Below the pieces are notes generated by a model that ran no database searches, was not told the DNA's origin, and saw only the letters and a list, made by a program, of their open reading frames with translations. From Pestalotiopsis fici W106-1 (lineage: Eukaryota; Ascomycota; Sordariomycetes; Amphisphaeriales; Sporocadaceae), in assembly GCF_000516985.1 (NCBI RefSeq), contig NW_006917096.1:1721606-1785605 (forward strand): a stretch of DNA of 64,000 nt, written 5' to 3'. The translations under genes and the position numbers were made by a program. Positions within the stretch are counted from its first letter, which is position 1. Every line of letters begins with the position of its first letter. Shown piece after piece: positions 39,411 through 50,992 of this stretch.

Positions 39411-42400
39411 TCAGAACAAGAACACCTCATCTGGGACTGTTGGACGTCTCTTCCAGGCCGTAGAAGGCGATTGATCAAACATTCGGTTCCATCCTTCCAA
39501 CTGCTCGTACAGCTCGTGTGTCGCGTCTTGGATGCTCCTGCTCGGCACCGCTGTGCCCTGCCCCGACTGTGTCGATGGAGCAGTGGGTTTTGGTGGACCT
39601 CTGACCGAGATGACTGACCCAGTGTTGAGCCAAGTCCGCTGTATATCATCCTCTATGTGCTTGCTGAAATTTCCAATGTGCTCATTGCTATTCAAATTTG
39701 GGTCCCCCGAATAGAACTGCATCTCTTCGAGGAGAAGCAGTGGGTCAATTCGGAATCGGACTTCTTCACCAGTCGCTGCAGCCTGTATAATTCCACAGAG
39801 GTACTCGCTGGCGGCGCGCGTAAAGTCGGTGAAAGACTCGATCTCTCGGTTCAACGCTCTTCCTGTGACCGTCCTCGAGTTTTCTGGCAGGCATAAGAAT
39901 GCCACTAGGGACGGTCCTAGAAGATTCAAGAGTTTCACCAACAGTGAAAGAAGGCGCAATTGGTCCAACCCCACGGCCGTCATTTGTAAGCTGCTCAACT
40001 CATTTATAGCGGCTGACACAGATCTCATGAGGGCCAGAATACTGCCCATATCTTCCTGGCCAATGCTCCGATATATGTACGGTCTGTCAGATTCCTCAGA
40101 TTCAAGGTAGCCATCTAAAAGATCCTCCAATGAACCGACATAAGTGTCAAGCAATAGCCATGCCTCGGGTACCTTTGACACACTTTTGACGATCGACGGA
40201 AACATCCGGTCAAGCATGAAGGAGAAAATATGGGGGTTCCATATTCCTTTTCGCAAAATTGCCCGCTCTTGCTCGAGTTTCCCATTGGCCATGGCAATCT
40301 TGAAGTTTGAATAGAGAAAATAAAACAGTGTCGAGACTGATCTGACATCTCCATCCTCGAGTTTCAAGCCATACGATAGGATTTGTGCCGTTTGTAGGCG
40401 AGGATCCTGAGCCGATGGGGAGAATTCGTGGCTGATTTGGTAGAAGAAGTTGTCAACTGGGCAGAAGTCGTGTTTCTTGATGAGAGGAATTATCGATCGC
40501 ACAAACTGCATAAAAGTCATGTGCGCAGCAGTATCATGAACGATGGCCTTGAGATCCATTTTCATCTGCTCCATCATGGACTTCAGCGCCTTGGAATACT
40601 CTTGCTGTATATGCTGCCTTTGGCTTGCCGCTGCGAAACGCAAAGTTCTCCGCATGAGGGAGAGGAGACCTAGATGTGTGAGTCATTTTGCTCCCAAAGT
40701 AGTGGTATGCGGAAACGTACGATCAAAGAGGTCCCGATTGATCCCGTAATCGGGATGCTGGGTTGGCACAATGATGTCCTTGAAACAATCATCGCCTTGT
40801 CTCTTGAGAGCGTCTGCCAATTGGTACTCGTATGCTAGTCCGTCAAAAGGCTTGGCAATAGCACAGAGGAATACCTCGAGGGGGGTGACATTGATGGCCT
40901 GTATTCTGTTAGGTTAGAACCGTCGATGCTTCGAATGCAATCCAGACTGACCTTGAAATCCGTGATCTTTCTCTCAATGAGGATTTTCATAAAAAGACAC
41001 AGGTACCGTCTGGCGTGAAGAGACAATTTCGAAGGTCCTTCAAATAGGCCATATTTTCCAGACGAGAAGAATGACACCAGCCGCTAGTATCCGACGTTAG
41101 CTGGCAACATTGCACAGATAGACCTGATGACATACTGTAACACCGTGACGCAAGAACAGGGCCGCCAGACGACCCGCAACTGTGGTTGTTCTTGCAAGGC
41201 AGGTTGGCTTTCCACCATTGAGACTCGAAGTTTTCTCTTCGGCGTCTGCCAAGAGTGTTCTGGCCATAGAGAAAAACGGAATCGCAACATGGCGATCGAG
41301 TTTCTGAGGGTCTGGTTAGTGGGTTGCGGAGGCAATGATATATCGAGCACATACCATGAGTGCATCCTCACCATGCCATGAATCGTCGGAATGCGAAATA
41401 TCAGTTACGGCCATGAAATTTTCGATACGCGCAACGTAATGATCGACAATCTCCACGGCAACTCCAAGGGTGTTCCAATCAAAATCGGGCTTTGCCAAGC
41501 TCATACGGTTGAATACCTCGTGGAGTTGGTCTAGCATGAGTTAGTATACAAACAAAGGAGGATGGGGAGCTTTTTGTCTCACATGTATTCAAAATGTATG
41601 AGGCCGCAGCAAGTGACCGTGCGTGCCGCATAACATCTAAATTGGCCTTCAAAGAGAAATGCAAGACATCAATAGCAGCCTGCTTGTTCATGTTGATGAC
41701 CCTCTTGACCAATTCTGGGCTGACTCCATTTGAAGCATCTTTGGACATTCGAAGGAATTGTTGTTGAATGTCCGACTCGACCGAAGAATACTGGTCGAGA
41801 ACCTGTTTGAAAACATTGTTTTGCCATGCTGTGAAGGGCTTATATATGTCCTTGTCTTCTCCTGCTGAAGCAATAAATCGTGCTAGTTGATTCCAAGCCC
41901 TCAAATTAATGAGGCAGGCCTCCTTGTGCGAGCTACCAGGAATAACCAGCTTCTCGAGCATTTGCAGATTTGGACGCAGATCCTGAGGCGAGCACCAAAA
42001 TAGTGTACATAGCAGATCGTGATGATTTCTCAAAGACGCCAAATCGTTCTCGTGAATATCGCTCTCCTTGAGGTACTGGCGGTCATGATTCGGAAGGAGG
42101 CGAGCAGTCAAATTCTTGACGTCCTTGATCAAGCCGTACCTTCTCAGCCGCTGTATTGACAACCCCACAAGCTTCAAAAAGATGTGGAAGCAGCGGTCCT
42201 CTGGCTGCACGGTCAAAGACACGGGACCTTCAAGACGTTCGAGAAAATCCGGCGACTTGTATACTTCCTCGTTTCGCAAGTGTGATAAATTCTGAGCAGC
42301 AAAGAAGTCGAAGATGGTGCCAATTACACTGTTCGGCCTCCGCCATCCCCATTGTTCCACAAGATAGTGACAACGACTGACGAGAGAGCGGCAATAGTCG

Positions 42401-45400
42401 TTGAAACTCGGCGATTGACGTTGATTAACCTTGTACAGCTCGAAGACTCGGTTCAGTAGCTTCTGGGGGAGATTCCAGCCCTCAAGTGGTGATGTGTTTC
42501 GAAAACCAGGGACCACAACGCCTGCATTATCAAACTCACCGAGAGGGAGCAGCAAGAAAAGAGTGTGCCACAGACGTTCGAAAGTTTGCGCATCGTTGAG
42601 TGACGTGATGCGTGGTTCCAACATCGCCGAGGAGACAACATCCCAGAAACTGGCCCGAGGAATACGACAATCTTGCAGAAGTCGGATCAATGTTACCCAA
42701 CCAATGATGGAGTAGTTTTCGTTGCGCACTCCTCGAGACCTTGCAGCACGAACTTGTAACTCGTCGTGGAAAGTGACTAGTTCTCTCAGATCAGACTGTA
42801 GCAGGGCATGGGCGGTCTGCTTTGCTGTCTTTGTCAGGAGATCTTCAACCTGCAGAGCTTCTGTGAGATTGAGCGCTTCACAAATTCGTAACGCGTGCAG
42901 CACAACCAGGAGAGCTCGTGTCAATACCTCGACAATCTGCCGCAAGTCTGAAGATTCTGCTATTGATGAGGGCAGACGACTGAGAAATCCAGAGATGACC
43001 TCTAGAATGCGACGCACAAATAGTCTACCACTCTCCAAATCTGGGAAACTGAGATTCTCTTGGACGTAATCGACGCAAAAATCGGCAGCTTGGGTCGCCG
43101 TCAATGTGGGCGCATTGGCATTACCGATGCTTTTGGAGCTATCCTGCACCTTGTCTGCTATCCAGTCGAAAAGTACTCCAAACTCAGATGAGGTGTTGGC
43201 AGTCCAAGTGTCCCATTGAAGCACTTGTTCGCCCAAGATCAGAGATCTTGAGCCTCTTGGCTTGGTCATGATATCTGACTCTTTGCCCATCAACGCCTTC
43301 GAGATCCGACCTTGACCGAGGATTGTGCTCTCGTGGAAATGTACGCCAGCATCAAGCGGGAAGACTTCAAAATGCTGAGTATAATGGGAACCAAATGGTC
43401 CCAATCCCAGCAATTTGTTGTCACTGATATGCTCTGCGACACCGACTGGCTCAAACGCCAAATCACGTTCTTGCTCTTCGGGCAATGGGTCATTGGCATG
43501 CACATATTGGGGTGCAGCTATATCAATCTGTCTCGGCCGATGGAGCTTCCTTTGCCGTGCTCGTGGCTTGTGATGGACAGAATGCGTGTCAATATCAATA
43601 GCTGTTTCTCTTGGTGGCGGAAGTTCTGGTTGGGGGGCCTGGCCTCGAAAGGCGTGCTCCAACTGAATACTGGCAGCAGATGACTGGGTCTTCCCACTTC
43701 GACGATAGATGTTGTCGAGGATCTTTTTGCGAGCATGAAACAATCGTCGATTTACTTGATCATTGCTGGCTGTCTCGAGTTGGGCCGGTCTCAGAGACGA
43801 CCCTTGAGATTTGGAGCGGCCGAGGAGTCGTCGAACTGTAGCTGTTGCCGTACGCTCTGACTCACCAGGCAAGCTTCTTGGCCGTGATTCATGCACACCA
43901 GCTTGACGATCAACGAAACCGTCAATAGTGGCTTGTTTGACTAGTCTCTTGGATTGTGAGAAGCGGTTCGTGGGCAGAGAATGCATGTTCCCCATCGAGA
44001 CCCGAGGCTGGTATAACGGGTTATCAGAAATGGGCTGAAGAGGCCGAGGATCGGCTGTGTGCTGCACTGAAGTCGCTGATGGCAATTTCGAACGTAATTT
44101 CCCAGTCTTCCAGTCGTGTAATACACCGAGCACATCTATATTGTCCTGGCGGGAGCCAAGATTGATGTATTTGCGAGTAGGACTAGATTTTCCCTTCTCC
44201 TTGCGCCGGTTCGCTGCACGAGCCGCCACCTTAAGGAATTGTGGTGCGTCCGCGTCAATAACGTCAATAATGCTCAACCTTGGTGGTGTGGCATGATAAG
44301 CAACCCTCCTATTCCTTGAAGGTCTTGGTCTTCTATTGGTCTGCATTGGTCGTGATCTCCGCGCTGATGCATCGCTTTTGGGAGTATCCAGCATGCCAGT
44401 GATTCTCTGCTGTCGCTTTCGTACGCCAGATTGTCCGTTGAAAGCCTTTTGCGTCTTCAGCCTCTTTACTGCAGGGCGCACGCTAGGCTCTAATTCTGCA
44501 CTGGTCCTTTTCCTCCCTGGTAGCATGTGATCGATGTGATTTTCTTCAACCACGGATCCTGCGTCGTCTTCAAAGTCAGGAACATCGACTGTTTCGAGAA
44601 TGTTGGAAATTTCGTCATTTCGTAAGTTCGTATCATCGTCATCAAAATCATCGAGAATAAAGGGAATATTGCTGGAGTGCTTCGTAGACAACTGGCGTCG
44701 TTGAGCCACCCCTTTGCGCTTGGCTTTGTCTGGTGACCGCTCGGGACTCCTGTGAACAAGTCTCCGTGTCTTGCTGTTTGGAACCTGCTGGTCTAGCGTA
44801 ATCCATGACGCCGGAAGTACACCTTTAATTCGACGTTTTTCGACTGCCATATTCGGTTTCGGACTGCGGCTTGCGGACCGACTTCGGCTTTCTCGATCAG
44901 CGTCTTCATGAGTCAGAGGATCATCGTCTGAACCGAAATCTGAGATATTGGTGAGATCTACGGTATGTCTCACAAATGTTGCTGGCGCTGGCGTTGGATC
45001 ACGAGAAGCGATTACACTGCTGGGTTTTGGGGTGAGAACACCAACCCCTAGTCCTGCTTTCGCGAAATCGCCTGCTCCAATCGTAGAGTAGAAGGCAGGA
45101 CTCGTGTGAGGCGGAGACGGTGGAATATCAAAGATGTCGAGTGACTGAGCTTGTGGAGATTTCGGTACTTCAGTAGCACGGACAAGCTGTCTGAGCTTCG
45201 CTGCCTTGTGTCTCGACGATTGTTTGGGAGAGCCTTTCCGCTTGGCATAAGTCGTTGTTTTGTCATTCAAGCGCTTCTTGAACAATTCACCAAGCGATGG
45301 AAGATCTTCGTCATTTTGTGAGCTGTTCGGCATCTCTTGCGAGGCCGGGGGTCGTCTGGGTGATGGAGAAGGCCTCGTGGGAGATGATAGTGCCAACTCG

Positions 45401-46167
45401 TCCCGGTCATCATCGAATGAGTCTAAAATAAGAGCCTGCTGAGACTCCTCAGTCGCATAGTCCTGGCCGTTGCCATTCGTGAGCTGGCTGTCGTCCTCAT
45501 AATCCTGCTCTTGCGAATCCTGCTCTTGCGCCCTCTGCCGTTCCTCCGCTGGGGGCAGCCTGACTGGCCGAATGCCGTGCGTCTTGAATAGAGTGCTATA
45601 CTGGGCATTCTCGAGAAGATAAGGGTGCTCCTGTATGGGCTTTCGTGGTCTCAATGACCGGCCAAACCGGGCAGACTCTCGCCGAGCTACTATTTCGTCG
45701 TCGTCGTCGTCGTCATCGTCCACGATCACAGGCGACGGTATGGCTTCTGCGGTGGTGCTTGGCTCGAATTGTGGCCTAGGTGCCTCTTCGCGCTGATCTT
45801 GAATTCCCAATGTTTCCTGAATATCACTCCTGATTTGAGCCGGAGGTATTGTGTCTTCATCATCGCTAATATCGGGGGTGGAGAGTGGTGAAGAGTCGGG
45901 TTCCTGTTGTATTGGCCTTGTTGGAATGTGAACCTCAATTCTTGGCCGCGACGGCGCGATCCCGCTTTCTAGGATTCCCGATGGAGATGAAGAAGGCGGT
46001 ATATCCCATACAGAGGCATATTCGCGGCTTGTGCTCTCGACTGCCGGCTCTTGGATCTCCTCGCGTGGAAGTGGTGGTGGCAGCTCGAGCGGCTGTGATT
46101 CCTCGCTATCGAGAAGACTTTCTTCGTCCGAGTCGGGGACCTCTCCAAGATCCCTCCATTTCGCCAT
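39411..46167 (-). CDS. MUS7: MUS7/MMS22-family DNA-repair scaffold protein, 2165 aa
   Basis: Six exons on the minus strand: 41583-46167, 41355-41530, 41136-41303, 40952-41083, 40721-40898 and 39411-40669. All five junctions preserve frame. The protein starts MAKWRDLGEVPDSDEE, a typical Mus7 N-terminus. The first ~900 residues are disordered, acidic and SP/TP-rich, with an Asp run (DDDDDDDDE, about residue 155), basic KRRIK/KRK patches and VPDSD-type motifs. The ordered C-terminal half starts near residue 930 (GLGPFGSHYTQHFEVFPLD) and is the all-helical Mms22/Mus7 domain. In yeast, Mms22 acts with the Rtt101 cullin and Mms1 at stalled replication forks, and loss causes sensitivity to alkylating damage. 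Nothing looks broken. Length fits the family (about 1,900-2,200 in filamentous fungi). It diverges from the SDR gene with about 1 kb between. Confidence 0.93.
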
Positions 46168-47158
46168 GGAGCCGGAGATGCATAGCTGTCTGAGAGGAAC
46201 TAGACGAACATGCTATTAGGCATTGTCGGTGGCGATATAAAATATCGATTGAACTGCCGTTCACAGACGCGTTGCTTGTCTCCGCGACGCGTTCAGAGGT
46301 AGGCTGGCTTAAAGTGGCGCTAACTGCCTACGTGCCGAAGCTAGTACTATGTAACCTGCCCGCCAAGAAGCCCCACCACAGGAATAGAAGGGGATCTGGA
46401 GGTGCAAATGTGTTCAAGCACAGCGGATTCATTTGTTTGTACAGATTGGAAAACTAATTCTGATGCATCGATCATAATCAGATTAATTAGTACTGGAGAA
46501 GCATCGATTCTTGTGTCAAGTGATGTGCCACTACTAACTCGGTCATCAGCACAAACTCGGCTTCTACGACCACTTGCCTTTATACTATACGGGTTGTACT
46601 GCACTAATAGCTCTGGATACATGTCTGAACGTAAATAATATGAGCAAGTCAATGATCGCAGTTATTGCTTCTTGTTTCTGCAAAACCAAGAATAATACTC
46701 TTAATCATTATCGATATCTCGATAATTCTATCCACATGAACGGCATTTTCATTACTCACACCTGCATTTGTAAGCACCCCTCTGTAAGCACTCACAAATT
46801 ATATTGCACCATGGGCTAAAACAGTCTCCAACTTTCAATATTCAAAGAAATGTCGCCGATTGGCCTGAAAGCTTGATATCAACGAATGGTCAAGCTTAGA
46901 TCCCACTCGGAATTTGCAGGAAATATTGCATGATGCTTACTCCCACTACCGCGCAACTAATCATGTCTGCCTAGGTGAGGTGAGGAGGGGGGCTCGGCTC
47001 ATGCCAATGTTCAGTATAAGAACGGGCGTCCATCATAATTGAGCTGCTTGAAACTCAGCCTCGTGCTTTGAATTCTATACCTCAAGTCAAGAGTCAACAT
47101 ATCTTTGTGCGAATCATCCGTCAAATAGTAGCAGATCGTTGAATCCCAGTTGGAGATA
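46168..47158. promoter_or_regulatory. Divergent promoter region, MUS7 and SDR genes
   Basis: About 1 kb, AT-rich in its middle (46400-46800). On the SDR side a CCAAT (47004-47008) and a TATAAGAA (47015-47022) lie about 150 nt before the SDR start. No gene is supported. Confidence 0.45.
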
Positions 47159-47987
47159 ATGTCAACAATTCTGATCATTGGTGCTGGTCCAAACATTGGT
47201 CTTGCGACCGCCATGATCTTTGCAAGTGCTGGTTATCAAGTTGCCATAGCCTCGCGCACCAAGACCTCGGACTCATACAAGCACTTCTTTTTCGATGCAA
47301 GTAAGCCAGAAACCGTCCCGCAATTGTTTGCGGAAATCAGAAAGGAGTTTGGTGATCCAAAAGTGGTTGTCTATAATGGTAAGTTGTTGCAGCATTAAAG
47401 AGACTGTTTTTCTCTTGTCTGTGTATTCTTAGCAGTTGATTTTGGCGAAGCTGACAATGAGGTATTCTTCAACTTAGCTTATTCGCGTACCGCAACGCCC
47501 GAGAACCCTTTCTCGCTGACCTTGGAGGAATACGCTCACGACACCAACATCAATGCGACATCGGTATACGCAGCAGCCAAGGAGGCCGTGGAGGGCTTTT
47601 CAAAAACTGGACCAGGAAGCACCTTCATCTTTACGGGTAACAAGTTGAATGTTGCTGGGTTCTCTCACTCGCTGGTTTTCGGCATGGGCAAGTCAGCCTC
47701 GGCGCACTTGATCCGGGCTGCAAACAATAGCTTTGAAGGCAAAGGGTACAAGTGAGTCATCTCAGCATGTAGTGACTGTATTCCCAGCAGTACAGAGCCT
47801 GCTGACAGTGTTGTCCTCTAGATTCTATTACGTAGATGAACGGCAGAGCGATGGAGGAATAACATATCCTACGGGTGCAGAGGCGCATGGGAACACTTTC
47901 TTGGAGCTCGCGCAGGATTCCAAGCAGAGATCCTGGCACTATACCTTTGTGAATGGGCAAGGCTATGTGGACTTTCAGGAACGATGA
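47159..47987 (+). CDS. SDR-fold oxidoreductase lacking the catalytic Tyr, 234 aa
   Basis: Three exons, 47159-47378, 47433-47751 and 47822-47987, in frame. The N-terminal MSTILIIGAGPNIGLATA is a Rossmann dinucleotide-binding strand and Gly-rich loop, and ASRTK follows the second strand, where NADP phosphate is often read. The middle has INATSVYAAAKEAVEGF and FIFTGN, normal SDR strands. The active-site position reads F156-GMG-K160 instead of Tyr-x3-Lys, so the usual general acid is missing. The lysine and overall fold are kept, so either another residue takes over or the protein binds cofactor without standard reduction. Length (234) is slightly short of classical SDRs (about 250). The second intron acceptor is a NAGNAG (AGCAG at 47431-47435), giving optional inclusion of Ala74. 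The substrate is unknown. Confidence 0.88.
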
Positions 47988-49438
47988 GTCTAGCTTTGAC
48001 GATGAGAAGTCCACAAATCCTGACTGCCTTGGTCAGTTCAGCATCTTGGCGTCAAGTGTCATCTTTGGTCTAGATCAGTAGCTTAGGTTGATAATGATCA
48101 TTATGTTGGATACTATTGACAAGGGAACGGATACGAAGTCTCTAGCTCCGGCAGTCCAATCTTGGTAATCAAATCGCCCGATAGTCCGATAGCGATGCAC
48201 ATAGTATATACGACTGATAGAACTGAGGATCAATTCCACAATTCTCGACTCTATAGCAGTCAAGTCTTTAGTCAAAGCTTTGTCACCAAAACAACAGCAC
48301 GATAAAATGATGCCAGTATATCTTCACGTGTCAAGGTCGTGTCCGTGGCAAGGCCAAATGACCGAGTTCTCGGAGTATTTGTTTCGTCCTCTCGGCTGTT
48401 TGGCAATGTTGAAATGCATAAAAAACAAGTATTTGTGAAGGACAAGCATTTTAAGCCTCCCGAAGAAACAAGGGGTATTTGCAGGCGGAGCAGAGGTCAA
48501 AAAGAGGACCTCTTATCACGATCATATCGGCCTTATTTGGGATCCGTGCATCACTGAGCTGCGCACAGAACAAGGCCAACCCTGGGAACCCACCAATACG
48601 GCCTACTCATAGGCTATACCACGGTGCGGTGCCTGAGTGCTATAGAGCACAGTGGCCAGACCCCGGTCGGATGTCGGTGCGGTTCGGTCCAAGACCGGAC
48701 AAGCGAGTGATACGGTACCGTATCGTACAGAAGAAGATAGGGAGGCGAGGGCCGCTGAGCGTTGGTCTTGTAGATCCTAAGAATAGAGACCACGAACGGG
48801 CGTATGATCAAGTAATGGAACCTACCTTTTCAGGCATTTGAGGAGAGCGGCAAGCGAGAGAAAGCGGATCGACGAAAGAAGTTATAGAAAATGGAGCCCC
48901 TATAGGCTACCAGTTAAGGTTAATCACGGACAGAATTGGGGGTGGGACCAGAGCGCATGGGGGAGTTCAAGTCGAGTTGGTGGTGAGAAGCGCCCAGTGC
49001 GCGCAGGTAACATACATTGTAGGGTACAGCAAGCGTGGTAAAAGGTGGGCCGAGGTAGCAGCGTCCCTCAGTGGACGGTCGCGTATCGATAAGCAGCCAG
49101 GGACCGGCCGAGACAGCAGATTTCCCAGTAAAAAGTTCCCCAGCAGCAGCTGCTGGGGGCTGGCTGGCAGGCAACCGAAGAAAAGGACAAACCACATCAA
49201 TTCACCAAAGCCAAACTCGCTGACTGGCCAGCCAATCCAAAGGCGCAACGTCATTTCCACAAACGAAGCGATACAACCCCATCTTGCAGCTATCCAGAAT
49301 AACGTGCCCTATCTCGCTAGAACCCGCAGCGATTGTCGTCGTCATCGCCTTCTTCTTTCACGATAGACGCACATAATCCCCCTCCCGATCTCCAATCTAC
49401 ATTCTCACCTATCCTCCAAGGCCAGAGCAAGGGCAAGG
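47988..49438. other. Intergenic region with CGG-rich palindromic block
   Basis: Between the SDR gene and GET2, both plus strand. At 48662-48725 there is a dense run of CGG/CCG triplets with a perfect 16-bp palindrome at 48709-48724. No coding frame is convincing; the GET2 leader probably begins in the last few hundred bases. Confidence 0.45.
48709..48724. repeat. Perfect 16-bp palindrome
   Basis: GATACGGTACCGTATC reads the same on both strands. It contains CGG and CCG half sites in opposite orientation, like targets of Zn2Cys6 regulators, but no regulator can be named. Confidence 0.7.
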
Positions 49439-50655
49439 ATGACGGAGACTGCCCCAGCTCCCGAAGATGCAGCAGCAGCTCGCGCCGCCGAACAGGCCCG
49501 CCTGCGCAAGGAGCGTCGCGAGGCCAAGATCAAGGCCGGAGGTACAGCACGTCTAAACAAGATCACAGGCCTCGGCGGTGGCTTTCAGCGAGGTATGGAC
49601 ACGCCCTGACAATCGTCATTGATGGCGGCAAAGAAGAGAGAAGACAGCCCAAGCTAATTTTCGCAACTGCTGGCCCTCTAGATGCAGCACCAGCACCATC
49701 GCCTGAGGCGACTACCACCACCACCACCACCACCACCCCACCACAGTCTACAGCCACAGCTCCCCCGTCATCGTCGCCTTCGCAACCTTCCAGGGACCAG
49801 GGCAGCCATGACGACCCCGAAGAGGTCGATATCTCACAGCACTTCTATACCCCGCAGCAGAGGTCGCGCCCCGCCGAGCCATCGTTGTCCGATGCCCAGC
49901 TACGGCAGATGATGCTGGGCTTCGAGGGTCCTGGTGCTGGTGGCGCAGGTACACCACCGCCTGGCGGAAATCCTTTTCTTGCCCCTGGTGGCGGCATGCC
50001 GCCAGGTATGGAAGGCATGGAGGGGCTCGCAGACGATCCCATGATGAAGATGATGCAGCAGCTGATGGGCGGCGCCGGCGCCGGCGGACCAGGCGGTGGC
50101 AACCCTTTCGCAGGGACTGGTCTCGAGGGTCTCTTTGGCGGAGCGGCTGGTGGCCCGGAGGGCTTACAGGCGCAGCAGGCGGCGGCCGTGACGGACAAGT
50201 CGGCCAATGTATGGCGAATTCTTCACGCCGTCTTCGCGCTGGGCCTCGGTCTCTACATTGCACTGAGCACTACCTTTACCGGCGCCAAGGCTGAACGAGA
50301 CTTTGACACGCTCTCGATGGCGAACTCGGGAACGGCTACGTCCGAAAAGGACGGCGAATTTGCTAGCTTCGCCACAACGGATGAAGCCGCGAGGAGTATC
50401 GAGCAGACCCGCGCATACTTCTTCTACGTCTTTAGCTCGATTGAGGCCGTGCTCTTGACTACGCGCTACTTTCTCGACAAAAATAGGGCGCCACCCACTG
50501 GTATCGTTTGGACCATATCTGGCTTCCTGCCGGGTAACCTCCGCAGTGGCGTCAGGCATGCGCTGCGCTATGGAGAGATCTTTAGCACGGTACGAAGCGA
50601 TGCACTTGTTTGCGTCTTTGTACTGGGCGTCTGCTGCTGGGTGAGGTCAGCATAG
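49439..50655 (+). CDS. GET2: GET2-like receptor subunit of the GET complex (tail-anchored protein insertion)
   Basis: Two exons, 49439-49592 and 49682-50655, giving 375 aa through a split Asp codon. The N-terminus carries the basic helix RLRKERREAKIK (about 21-32), which in Get2 captures the Get3 ATPase, then GTARLNKITGLG. A long low-complexity linker follows (Thr run, Pro/Ser, then Gly/Pro/Met-rich). Three hydrophobic segments come last: WRILHAVFALGLGLYIALS (about 229), YFFYVFSSIEAVLLTTRYF (about 297) and a final one near 350-373. In this pathway Get1/Get2 in the ER membrane accept tail-anchored proteins from Get3. Length and topology suit the fungal/CAML family. The frame upstream of the ATG is open but has no coding quality. 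It converges on the TMEM135-like gene. Confidence 0.9.
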
Positions 50656-50992
50656 TGGACCGCACACATAACTACTAGTTGCCAGATAGGCAGTAAAATT
50701 AATGAAGGTGGCGAATGCAACAAGAGCATTCGGTTATTTAGATTCAAGCATTGCTACGGCGTTATTCCACGACTGGCATTTTTGTATTATTCGAGCAACC
50801 GATTTATACAGTATAAGCGCATTATGACTGCATGAAAATATTATATACTTGTGCAAAAATAGCACTATATGCTAGTAATTATGTTCTTGGGATATAATGA
50901 TACAAGAGATTAAGGACCCACTGTCCCAGCTAATACCTATTTTGAATATACATCAGAGTACAATTATTTTCCGCCTACCCTTCCATGATCTG
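50656..50992. other. Short convergent 3' spacer
   Basis: 337 bp of AT-rich sequence between the GET2 and TMEM135-like stop codons, presumably both 3' UTRs. Nothing else is seen. Confidence 0.5.
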
